Assembly: GCA_028277605.1 (NCBI GenBank)
Contig: JANQFZ010000072.1
Coordinates: 30,379-94,378, forward strand
Reading direction: 5' to 3'
DNA from: Vallitaleaceae bacterium
Lineage (GTDB): Bacteria > Bacillota > Clostridia > Lachnospirales > Vallitaleaceae
DNA: 64,000 bases
Shown here: piece by piece, positions 10,256 to 17,635 of the stretch
How positions within the stretch are numbered: the first letter of the stretch is position 1
Layout of the letters: each line of letters opens with the position of its first letter
Made by a program: the position numbers and the translations under genes
The notes under the pieces: generated by a model
Database searches by the model: none
What the model was told of the DNA's origin: nothing
What the model saw: only the letters and a program-made list of their open reading frames with translations

Positions 10256-10846
10256 TCAATCCTCTTTTAAATATCCTTTATCAACTGCTTTGTCAATAAT
10301 GTATTGTATAAATTCCCATATAGCTTTGGAGCCCTGTACTGTCTGCTTATTTCTATTAAGAACCTGCGATTTAGTTATGCCATTTTCTTTCCAAGCCTTG
10401 CCCCCTTGAAAAAAATTAAGTAAAACAGGTTGTAGCCTATCTAATGCAACAGCAAATTTAGCTTCTTGCGTTTTTCTTTCTTCAAATTCATCCCATAAAG
10501 CGCGTATTGATGCAGCCTGATCTTCTGGAAGAAGATTAAATAACCTTTCGGCAGCTTGTATTTCCCTTTCTAATTTATCTTCATGCCCTTTCACATCATA
10601 GGCGAAAGTATCTCCAGCATCAATTTCTATTAAATCATGTATGACTACCATTTTCATTACTCTTAATACATCCATATCATGGTTGGCATACTCACTTAAA
10701 ATAATTGCCATCAAAGCTAAATGCCATGAATGTTCAGCATCGTTTTCTCTTCTTGATCCATCGATAATGTAAGTCCGTCTAAAGATGCTTTTTAATTTAT
10801 CAACTTCAACTATGAAATCTAATTGCTGTTGTATTCTTTCTTCCAT
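10256..10846 (-). CDS. HD-domain hydrolase, YfbR-like
   Basis: A 196-aa cytoplasmic HD-superfamily metal-dependent phosphohydrolase. The metal ligands are visible as H in AEHSWHLALM (near residue 39), the HD pair in VVIHDLIEIDAGD (near 68-75), and a later D in ALDRLQPVLLNF. This layout and length match the YfbR/YGK1 group, in which the E. coli member is a deoxyribonucleoside 5'-monophosphatase; the exact substrate here is not shown. ATG at 10846 follows GAGGGG by about 7 bases. Isolated gene between a 250-base gap and ogt, with no partner that narrows its role. Confidence 0.8.
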   Translation of the reverse strand: MEERIQQQLDFIVEVDKLKSIFRRTYIIDGSRRENDAEHSWHLALMAIILSEYANHDMDVLRVMKMVVIHDLIEIDAGDTFAYDVKGHEDKLEREIQAAERLFNLLPEDQAASIRALWDEFEERKTQEAKFAVALDRLQPVLLNFFQGGKAWKENGITKSQVLNRNKQTVQGSKAIWEFIQYIIDKAVDKGYLKED

Positions 10847-11030
10847 GAGTAACCCCTCTTTCCTATTATTCCTTTTCTGTAATAGTATATATATAAGATT
10901 ATTCCATTAAACTGGCTTACTATTACTAGTGCATTTTTAATACAGTGCAATTATAGTATCTTGGATTATACCTTACTTGGTATGTTAATCATAGCACCAG
11001 TAAATATTAATTAAATACCTACTTATACAA

Positions 11031-11495
11031 TTATGTTTTCTTTATCGCTTTTTCATGGTCTAATAGCCACTGCTTTCTCCATAGACCCCCTTCATACCCA
11101 ATTAATTTATGATTACTTCCAATAACTCTATGGCATGGAATAATGATCGGTAGTTTATTTTTATTATTGGCATTACCAACCGCTCTAAAAGCTTTGGGAT
11201 TACCTATGGCTATGGCTATATCTTTATAAGTAACTCTATCCCCATAGGATATCTTTTGAAGTGCCGTCCATACTTTTTTTTGAAAATCTGTCCCCTTCAG
11301 GTGTAAGGGAATATCGAAATTCAATCTTTTACCATTAAAATACTCATGTAGCTGTTGTAGAGCTTCTTCAAGGATGGGTACCTTATGGTTGTCCGCTCTT
11401 CTATGCTCAACGAAACATACCCCACTTAAAAAGCAATCATTAGCTGTTAACTCTAATAAACCTATGGGTGAGCTGTAGTAAGTAATCGCTTGCAT
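11031..11495 (-). CDS. ogt: Methylated-DNA--protein-cysteine methyltransferase
   Basis: A 154-aa suicide enzyme that moves the alkyl group from O6-alkylguanine or O4-alkylthymine in DNA to its own cysteine. The active site IIPCHRVIGS is present near residue 121-130, with the helix-turn-helix arginine-finger segment (YKDIAIAIGNPKAFRAVGNANNKN in register just before it) and the family's LIGYEGGLWRKQWLLDHE tail. Length fits the short Ogt/MGMT type without an Ada domain. AGGAGG lies 11 bases before the ATG at 11495. A monocistronic repair gene, probably constitutive as no Ada-type activator is nearby. Confidence 0.93.
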   Translation of the reverse strand: MQAITYYSSPIGLLELTANDCFLSGVCFVEHRRADNHKVPILEEALQQLHEYFNGKRLNFDIPLHLKGTDFQKKVWTALQKISYGDRVTYKDIAIAIGNPKAFRAVGNANNKNKLPIIIPCHRVIGSNHKLIGYEGGLWRKQWLLDHEKAIKKT

Positions 11496-11638
11496 ATCTT
11501 TATGTACCTCCTGGTAACATTGTCTTTAATCATTCTAACATGATTTATTATGTTGTAAAAGCAAAATTTATCAAGAATATAAATTTGTCTTAATGGTTAT
11601 GAAAGTCAGGAAATATTAACAAATACAATTTGATATTA

Positions 11639-12424
11639 TTAATTACTAAAGAGATCCCTCTTTATAAAGGGTGCTGTTAAAAATCTGTAAAGAATCTTTG
11701 GGACTGTTAACCATTGGATATGTACATTGTTGCTGGTATTATCCAATATTTTTCTTCCTAGATATTGTGTAACAGTGGTTACATCATCTGCTAAAATATT
11801 GAAAACCTTTTTGTTTTTTTGAGCTTCCTTTTCGTCCTTTGACATAGAATGTAGGAGTAAATCTGTAACAACTATTCCAGGGCTTAAACGTCCTACGACT
11901 ACACCTGTGTCTTCTACTTCTCTAGCTAATGACTTTGTAAAATAAGTGACAGCTGCTTTTGATGTTCCGTAAACGGTCATTTTGGGCATAATTGTAGCAT
12001 TACTTCCAAACCCCTCCATGTTATAAATCTGACCAAATCCTTGATTTAACATATGCTTTACAGCCACATGACTTCCATTGATGACACCCTTTATATTAAT
12101 ATCAATTAAGTGTTCCACATTCTGAATTTTTAATTGCTTGAACCATTCTCTTTCCTGATTTATACCTGCATTATTTATCCACATGTCAACTTGACCAAAG
12201 TGATGAGCAGATTTAATCCAAAGCTCTTCCATCGCCTCATAAGAGCAAACATCAGCTGAAAAACCCTTAACACTTTGCTTATATTTTTTTGATAACTTTT
12301 TGACTGTATACTGTACGCTTTCTTTAGATGTTCCATTGATAATAACTCGATGTCCTTTTTCCAAAAAATACTGCGCTAATCCCCTGCCAATACCTCTTGT
12401 ACTTCCAGTAATAACAATGTTCAA
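11639..12424 (-). CDS. Short-chain dehydrogenase/reductase (SDR)
   Basis: A 261-aa NAD(P)-dependent oxidoreductase with the classical SDR fold. Visible motifs: cofactor loop TGSTRGIGRGLA at residues 7-18, NNAG (in WINNAGINQ near 88), and the catalytic Tyr-x-x-x-Lys in YGTSKAAVTYF near 155-159, followed by LSPGIVVTDLL. The usual catalytic Ser is not obvious; MEGFGSNA occupies that region. Substrate is not predictable. Start is TTG at 12424, 9 bases after AGGAGG. It lies 337 bases downstream of trpB with a terminator between, so it is a separate unit. Confidence 0.85.
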   Translation of the reverse strand: MNIVITGSTRGIGRGLAQYFLEKGHRVIINGTSKESVQYTVKKLSKKYKQSVKGFSADVCSYEAMEELWIKSAHHFGQVDMWINNAGINQEREWFKQLKIQNVEHLIDINIKGVINGSHVAVKHMLNQGFGQIYNMEGFGSNATIMPKMTVYGTSKAAVTYFTKSLAREVEDTGVVVGRLSPGIVVTDLLLHSMSKDEKEAQKNKKVFNILADDVTTVTQYLGRKILDNTSNNVHIQWLTVPKILYRFLTAPFIKRDLFSN

Positions 12425-12574
12425 TCGTATGCGCCTCCTCGTATCATAAGGTTAATTATGTTTTAGATTAAATGAATACTATTCTTAGAACTATTATACT
12501 CTATTTTTTGAAGAATAGTATACTAACGTCTTATAATAAATTCCTTAGTTATCACCTTTTCCACCTCTTAATAG

Positions 12575-12614
12575 AAAAAAATAGCTTTCTATGCATTTTT
12601 CTCATAGAAAGCTA
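12575..12614 (-). terminator. Rho-independent terminator after trpB
   Basis: A 12-bp perfect stem (TAGCTTTCTATG and CATAGAAAGCTA) with a 9-base loop is followed on the minus strand by a run of seven T. It ends the trpB transcript and accounts for much of the gap between trpB and the SDR gene; the rest of the gap is the repeat at 12736 and AT-rich DNA. Confidence 0.85.
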
Positions 12615-12735
12615 CTTAACATTAATATAATATAATGTTATATTTACTAGCTTTAAAAAATCATTATTTTTAACTACGCGATTCCAAATTAATTATATAC
12701 CGTTTGTACTGTATTTGCAATTCCCCAGCTTTCCA

Positions 12736-12768
12736 AAGCAAAAAGAACCGTCCCCAGTGCTTTAGTGC
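12736..12768 (-). repeat. GGGGACGGTTC repeat copy abutting the trpB stop
   Basis: Minus strand reads AAGCACTAAAGCACT then GGGGACGGTTCTTTTTGCTT. It carries the same core as the copies at 529, 896 and 2381, and a small direct duplication of AAGCACT next to the core. It overlaps the last codons and TAA (12762-12764) of trpB. Confidence 0.6.
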
Positions 12769-13931
12769 TTAAGATAAGCTTCGATGGTTTCTACGTCTTT
12801 ATCTCCTCTGCCAGAAATATTAATGATAACTGTGTTGTTTTTAGGCAATGTTGGTATGAGCTTGAGTGCATAAGCGACAGCATGTGCGCTTTCTATGGCT
12901 GGTATTATTCCTTCTGTTTGTGTAAAATACACAAATGCGTCAACCGCTTCTTTATCGGTAACTGATTCATAGCTAACTCTTCGGGTTCTTTTTAAATAGG
13001 CATGCTCTGGACCTATTCCTGGATAATCCAAACCTGCTGATATAGAGTAGACTGGTTTAACCTGCCCTTCGTTATCTTGAATAAATAGGGTTTTCATACC
13101 ATGCAATACACCTTCCTGCCCCAGTGTCATTGTTGCCGCATGCTCTTCTGTATCAAGTCCTCTGCCTGCTGCTTCTATGCCAATGAGTTTAACCTCTTTG
13201 TGTGGAATGAAGGCTGAGAACAGACCTATAGCATTACTTCCCCCACCTGTACAGGCAATACAATAATCTGGAAGTCTGCCTTCTTTTTCTTTAATCTGCT
13301 TCATTGCTTCTTCTCCAATTATTTTTTGAAATTCTTTAACAATCGTAGGATAAGGATGAGGTCCTACAGCTGAACCCAATAAATAAAAGGTATCTTCGAC
13401 TCTACCTATCCATTGTAATAAGGCTTCGTCAACAGCATCACTTAATGTCTGTGTCCCTCTGGTTACTGGAGTTACTTTTGCCCCTAGCAGTTCCATTCTA
13501 AATACATTAAGCTTTTGCCTTTCTATATCTTCTTTTCCCATAAAAATCTCACAATCCATACCAAACATAGCTGCTGCCGTGGCAGTAGCAACGCCATGCT
13601 GACCTGCTCCAGTCTCAGCAATAACTTTCTTCTTTCCCATTCTTTTTGCCAATAATATTTGACCAATAGTATTGTTGATTTTATGAGCTCCTGTATGATT
13701 TAAATCTTCACGTTTTAAATAGACCTTAGCACCCCCTAATTTTTTCGTCATATTTTCTGCAAAATACAATGGACTTGGTCTTCCAACATATTCTTTTAAG
13801 TAATATAAATACTCTTCCTTAAAGCTTGGATCCTTGATGGCTTGGTTGAATGCCTTTTCTAATTCATTTAAAGCAGGTATTACAGGTTGGGGTACATATT
13901 GTCCTCCATATTCTCCAAATTCATGGTTCAT
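12762..13931 (-). CDS. trpB: Tryptophan synthase beta chain
   Basis: A 389-aa PLP enzyme that condenses indole with L-serine to give tryptophan. The PLP-lysine motif [18 protein letters not shown] is intact near residues 80-97, with [12 protein letters not shown], the phosphate-binding [10 protein letters not shown] and the closing NISGRGDKD. Length and motifs are those of the standard TrpB1 type that normally pairs with TrpA. No trpA or other trp gene is in the window, so it is an orphan here: either trpA lies elsewhere or it salvages free indole. TAAGGAGG precedes ATG at 13931. A tryptophan T-box leader directly upstream controls it, and a terminator follows at 12575. Confidence 0.95.
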   Translation of the reverse strand: MNHEFGEYGGQYVPQPVIPALNELEKAFNQAIKDPSFKEEYLYYLKEYVGRPSPLYFAENMTKKLGGAKVYLKREDLNHTGAHKINNTIGQILLAKRMGKKKVIAETGAGQHGVATATAAAMFGMDCEIFMGKEDIERQKLNVFRMELLGAKVTPVTRGTQTLSDAVDEALLQWIGRVEDTFYLLGSAVGPHPYPTIVKEFQKIIGEEAMKQIKEKEGRLPDYCIACTGGGSNAIGLFSAFIPHKEVKLIGIEAAGRGLDTEEHAATMTLGQEGVLHGMKTLFIQDNEGQVKPVYSISAGLDYPGIGPEHAYLKRTRRVSYESVTDKEAVDAFVYFTQTEGIIPAIESAHAVAYALKLIPTLPKNNTVIINISGRGDKDVETIEAYLKH

Positions 13932-13967
13932 ACTTATGCTCCTCCTTAATTATTTAAAAATAGTAAT

Positions 13968-14215
13968 AAAAAAACACCTCAATCCCTACGTTGGGACGAA
14001 GTGTGTCGTGGTGCCACCCAATTTTAAGCTCCAAATGTTGTTAACTAGAGCTTAATCTCTTTTCGGATACTATCATATCCTATCCCTATAACGTGGGAAA
14101 AACGGTATCGGTTACTAATTTCACCTAACTTCTCATGAATCCATTCAGAATAATAGAGAGTATCAGGCTCACACCACCCCTGATTCGCTTAAACTTCTAA
14201 TTACTCTTACTATTT
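13968..14215 (-). promoter_or_regulatory. Tryptophan T-box leader upstream of trpB
   Basis: The minus-strand leader has the conserved T-box sequence GGGTGGCACCACG at 14007-14019, the GGTG-type distal loop of stem I near 14173, and a specifier context CTGAATGGATTC whose TGG codon (14141-14143) matches tryptophan. The terminator CACTTCGTCCC / GGGATTGAGGTG with seven T (13968-14003) competes with the antiterminator that contains the T-box. Uncharged tRNA-Trp should bind the specifier and open trpB transcription when tryptophan is scarce. The specifier agrees with the gene it controls, which makes the assignment strong. Confidence 0.9.
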
Positions 14216-14323
14216 TCAATCATAGAATTAATATATGAAAATATGAATTAATCTAATCATAGCATTTTAAAGTAACTTAGTCAAGGTAATGAATATTTAT
14301 ACATTTATAAATTGAATTCTAAA

Positions 14324-14812
14324 CTAGTAAATTTTATAATGATCCTTATCCGAATGTAACGGTTCACCACAATACGGACAATAAGATATATGAGGATCAA
14401 ACTCTGATAAATCTTTTTCACAGACTGGACATTTTCTAATACTATTTTTACTGTGTGTATCATCTATATCTCCAAGTGTACTCTTTAAGGTCTGTACTGA
14501 AAGGGGAGTTTTTATAACGCCATCGACTTGTTGTACTGAATAATCATTGGCACTCATTTTTTGGTTGGTTGATATCATACACTTTATCTTAGAATTAATT
14601 ACTTTTATCAAATCAATGAGATTATCTCTATTTCCCTTTTTTAAATTATTATTAACAATAACAATATCTGGATGAAATTGCTCAACTTCGTATAGCGCAT
14701 CAAATTCATGGGCGATTTCAACATCATATCCAATTTTGTTCAGCATATCTTTAAGCAGGAAGCTTTCAAATCTTGTATCATTGACTAATAGAACTCTCTT
14801 ACTACATTTCAA
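14324..14812 (-). CDS. Degenerate receiver-domain protein with C-terminal zinc ribbon
   Basis: A 162-aa cytoplasmic protein. Residues 4-118 look like a CheY-type receiver (KRVLLVNDTRFESFLLKDML at the start, VIKTPLS near the end supplying the conserved Lys), but the phosphoacceptor strand reads PDIVIVNNNL, with Asn where Asp is expected, so it probably cannot be phosphorylated. Residues 128-155 contain CPVC and CPYC, spaced like a zinc ribbon. Receivers with a zinc ribbon and no output domain usually act through protein contacts. Start is TTG at 14812, after GAGAGG. It lies 392 bases from trpB, separated by the T-box. Confidence 0.65.
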   Translation of the reverse strand: MKCSKRVLLVNDTRFESFLLKDMLNKIGYDVEIAHEFDALYEVEQFHPDIVIVNNNLKKGNRDNLIDLIKVINSKIKCMISTNQKMSANDYSVQQVDGVIKTPLSVQTLKSTLGDIDDTHSKNSIRKCPVCEKDLSEFDPHISYCPYCGEPLHSDKDHYKIY

Positions 14813-15046
14813 TCGCTACTCATCCTCTCATAAAACTGTAGTATACTTTTAAGTATTTACTACTATTCCTTTAAATTTATTTCATTCACATGGATAATTA
14901 AAGGCTTATTTATCTATTACCCTATCCTTGAGATGAATGTTTATATGTATGTTTCTTAGAAAATCCTTAGTAAAGTGTTATTTTATTTATAATTATTATA
15001 TTTTGGTACATAATAATAGTATTATTGAGAAAGGAGCTTACTACAA

Positions 15047-15208
15047 ATGGGACAGAAACCAACCGTTGTTCATGATGGTGTTGATTTTTCAAAGTATAAG
15101 ACAATAGCTGCTAAAGAAGTAGAAGTAGATAATGATGCAACACAAGGGATTGAAAATGATAAGGATACCCTCACAAGTAATGTTCCCGAAGACAACTTCA
15201 ATGCATAA
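15047..15208 (+). CDS. Small acidic protein, 53 aa
   Basis: A short frame beginning MGQKPTVVHDG and ending NVPEDNFNA. AAGGAG lies 10 bases upstream, and the gene fills an otherwise empty gap between two genes of opposite orientation. It is acidic (many Asp/Glu), hydrophilic and without Cys or membrane segments; it may be partly disordered. I do not recognise a family. Support is the good ribosome site and non-random amino-acid composition only. Confidence 0.5.
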   Translation: MGQKPTVVHDGVDFSKYKTIAAKEVEVDNDATQGIENDKDTLTSNVPEDNFNA

Positions 15209-15249
15209 CACCTAGCATCTATCTATGGAAATACCTGCTATTAGTTTAA

Positions 15250-16653
15250 CTAAATGCTTATACTTTTATACAGTAAGTCAACTGCTTTCTCTATTTTATT
15301 TATGGGCAAACCTCTATACGAAAGTATAACTACAGGTTTATTATGACTCCTTTTAACTATTTTATACTCAGAAAGTGATGCTAAAAGTATTCCATTTTTC
15401 TTGCATCGCTTTACAATTTCTTCCTCTGTTAAAGTCGTGTCAATATGCATAACAATTTTAAGTCCAGATTCACGACCACCAATTTTAATCTTATCTCCCA
15501 TGACTTTCTTTAGCTGTTTAATTAGAATACCATTTTTCTTTGCATAATTTTTTTTTAATTTTCTTATATGTTTTTCAAACATACCCTCTTCCATAAAACG
15601 TGATAAAGCCAATTGCTCTATTTTAGAAGCTGATTGAGGGTATTTTTGCTTGTTTTTCTGATACACATGTATCAATGAATGAGGTAGTATCATATAGCTG
15701 ATTCGTATGGAAGGCAGCAAAAGAGTAGAAAACGATCCAAAATAGATGACTCTTCCCTTTTTATCAAAGCTTTGCATAGAAGGAATAGGTTTCCCAATAT
15801 ATCTTAACTCACTATTATAATCATCCTCTATAATATAACATAAATTATCTCTTGCCCATTTTAAAAGTTTAATTCTATGGCTAACAGGCATAACCGTACC
15901 CATCGGGAATTGGTGAGATGGACTTACATAACATAAATCAGCTGACGTTTCATTGAGGCAGTCAATATCCAATCCTTGATGTGTAACGGGAATCGGTATA
16001 ATCATCATTTCATTGTGTAAAAATATATTCTTAGCTCTATTAAATCCAGGATCTTCAATAGCACAGCTATTAACACCTAATGACTTCAAAAGATAAACCA
16101 ATACATTTAGTAATGGCTGAACTCCTGCTCCAACAATCACTTGATCAACATCAGCTACAACACCTCTAGCTTGATATACATATTTAACGATTTCCTTTCT
16201 TAACACATACTCTCCTTGTAAATCACCGCTCTTTAACAGGGTTTTGTAGTTATAGTTTAAAATATGATTCAGTACTTTTCTCCAGCTATTAAAATCAAAA
16301 AGATCCTCTTGAACATAATCGTTTCTCAAATCGTATAAAAACTGTTGTTCTTTTGGCAAAGGATTGTTGATTTTTAATGTGTCACTATTGAAATGAACAT
16401 ATTCTGTATCAATATTAGAAACATAATAGCCTTTTTTAGGCAGACTAAAAATATATCCCTCTACAAGTAATTGGTTGAAGGTATTTTCTACTGTCGTTCT
16501 ACTTATCTCTAACCCTTTAGAAAGCTGGCGAATAGATGGAAGCTTTTCGTTCTCATGAATTCTACCATTGATTATTTCTTTCTTAATATAGTTGTAAAGT
16601 TGAATATAGAGAGGACCATCGTCAGTTTTTAAATTTGGAATTAAATCTATCAT
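15250..16653 (-). CDS. MocR-type GntR regulator lacking the PLP lysine
   Basis: A 467-aa transcription factor: N-terminal GntR winged helix (about 13-80; LPSIRQLSKGLEISRTTVENTFNQL) joined to a fold-type I aminotransferase domain (about 105-465). Aminotransferase landmarks persist: VGAGVQPLLNVL, IEDPGFNRA, CYVSPSHQFPMGTVMP and IIEDDYNSELRY. The lysine that should hold PLP is replaced: GSFSTLLLPSIRISY has Thr310 where GabR/PdxR have Lys. It is transcribed away from an ECF vitamin transporter gene, with repeated TATCTGTC sites between them, one over its own ribosome site, so autoregulation plus control of the transporter is likely. ATG at 16653 after AAAGGGA. Ligand unknown; a B6 vitamer is the natural guess. 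Confidence 0.85.
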   Translation of the reverse strand: MIDLIPNLKTDDGPLYIQLYNYIKKEIINGRIHENEKLPSIRQLSKGLEISRTTVENTFNQLLVEGYIFSLPKKGYYVSNIDTEYVHFNSDTLKINNPLPKEQQFLYDLRNDYVQEDLFDFNSWRKVLNHILNYNYKTLLKSGDLQGEYVLRKEIVKYVYQARGVVADVDQVIVGAGVQPLLNVLVYLLKSLGVNSCAIEDPGFNRAKNIFLHNEMMIIPIPVTHQGLDIDCLNETSADLCYVSPSHQFPMGTVMPVSHRIKLLKWARDNLCYIIEDDYNSELRYIGKPIPSMQSFDKKGRVIYFGSFSTLLLPSIRISYMILPHSLIHVYQKNKQKYPQSASKIEQLALSRFMEEGMFEKHIRKLKKNYAKKNGILIKQLKKVMGDKIKIGGRESGLKIVMHIDTTLTEEEIVKRCKKNGILLASLSEYKIVKRSHNKPVVILSYRGLPINKIEKAVDLLYKSISI

Positions 16654-16656
16654 TTT

Positions 16657-16706
16657 CTATCTGTCCCTTTAATTTTTGTTGTATCTGTCTCTTTCAAACC
16701 AGACAG
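16657..16706. promoter_or_regulatory. Three-site operator for the MocR regulator
   Basis: Two direct repeats, TATCTGTCCCTTT (16658-16670) and TATCTGTCTCTTT (16682-16694), start 24 bases apart; an inverted copy, AACCAGACAG (16697-16706), makes a CTGTCT/AGACAG palindrome with the second. Two direct plus one inverted half-site is the arrangement known for PdxR-like MocR proteins. The first site covers the ribosome-binding region of the regulator gene; the others precede the AT-rich promoter of the transporter gene. Confidence 0.6.
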
Positions 16707-16762
16707 TTGTATATTATAGTAACTATTATAAAAAAAATGATTCAGAAAGGCAAGGTAACAAC

Positions 16763-17524
16763 ATGAAAACAAAAAAAATAGCTTATACAGGAGTAATGAC
16801 TGCTCTGGTTTTCTTAGCAACTTTTCTATTCCAAATTAGGGTTCCTTTTACAAACGGGTACATACACTTAGGAGACAGTATGATTATTATTGCTGCTGTC
16901 TTACTTGGATGGAAGTATGGTGGCTTTGCTTCTGGCGTGGGATCCATGCTTTCTGATTTAGCATTAGGTTGTGTAGGTTGGGCATTACCTACTCTAATCA
17001 TTAAAACGATTATGGGCGTATTGATCGGCTATGCTGTTCATCAGCAAAAAAACAAAAGAAGCTTAATTATCTTAAGTTCAATTGCAACCCTCTTATGGAT
17101 TGGTTTTAATACTTTTCTAAAACAGCTGCTAAACGCTCACATAACTCCTGATTCTATACATTTGGTTGAAGACATATCGGGTGTTGACTCTATGGAACAA
17201 TTAATAGCACTAACCGATAAGGTGCAAGTCCAGTTATTTGCATCCTCTATAGCTATACCTCTAATTTTTGTTTTAATAGTTTTGTTCTTACGTCAAGTTA
17301 TCCCATCTAAGTTAAAGTCATCTTATCTGCTCTCTTATATTGTTGCTGGAATTTGGATGGTTTTTGGTTACTATATCACTTATAACCTTTTATATGGTAA
17401 TTACATAACACCTATCTTTAGTGTTCCTTTAAATATTGTTCAATACGCCTTAGGATTTATAATTGCAGAAGTTGTTTTATATGGTTTAAAAGGGCGAATT
17501 TCTTTAAGTACTTCAATACAATAA
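16763..17524 (+). CDS. ECF transporter S component, probably a B6-type vitamin
   Basis: A 253-aa membrane protein with about six helices. It has the S-component hallmarks of the PF07155-like group: MKTKKIAYTGVMTALVFLATF at the N terminus, NGYIHLGDSMIIIAAVLLGW, KYGGFASGVGSMLSDLALG and PTLIIKTIMGVLIGY. S components bind a vitamin and work with a shared EcfA-A'-T module encoded elsewhere. Divergent MocR control suggests a pyridoxine-type substrate (PdxU-like), but this is inferred from context. The start at 16763 is preferred over an upstream ATG at 16676, which would add 29 non-conserved residues across the operator. Confidence 0.75.
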   Translation: MKTKKIAYTGVMTALVFLATFLFQIRVPFTNGYIHLGDSMIIIAAVLLGWKYGGFASGVGSMLSDLALGCVGWALPTLIIKTIMGVLIGYAVHQQKNKRSLIILSSIATLLWIGFNTFLKQLLNAHITPDSIHLVEDISGVDSMEQLIALTDKVQVQLFASSIAIPLIFVLIVLFLRQVIPSKLKSSYLLSYIVAGIWMVFGYYITYNLLYGNYITPIFSVPLNIVQYALGFIIAEVVLYGLKGRISLSTSIQ

Positions 17525-17635
17525 AAACAGACTGTCTCATCATCCATTTTACTTGCTATCTAATCGTTTATAGATAAGAAAAATGTGATATGAGACAGCC
17601 TATGTACTTACTTGTTCATCTATATGATAGGGTTA

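Noticed and set aside
17532..17598. CTGTCTCAT / ATGAGACAG inverted repeat between the ECF and SLH genes
   Set aside because: The loop is about 50 bases and no T tract follows; it may be a weak terminator but cannot be supported. Its CTGTCT resembles the MocR site, but it lies past the gene end.
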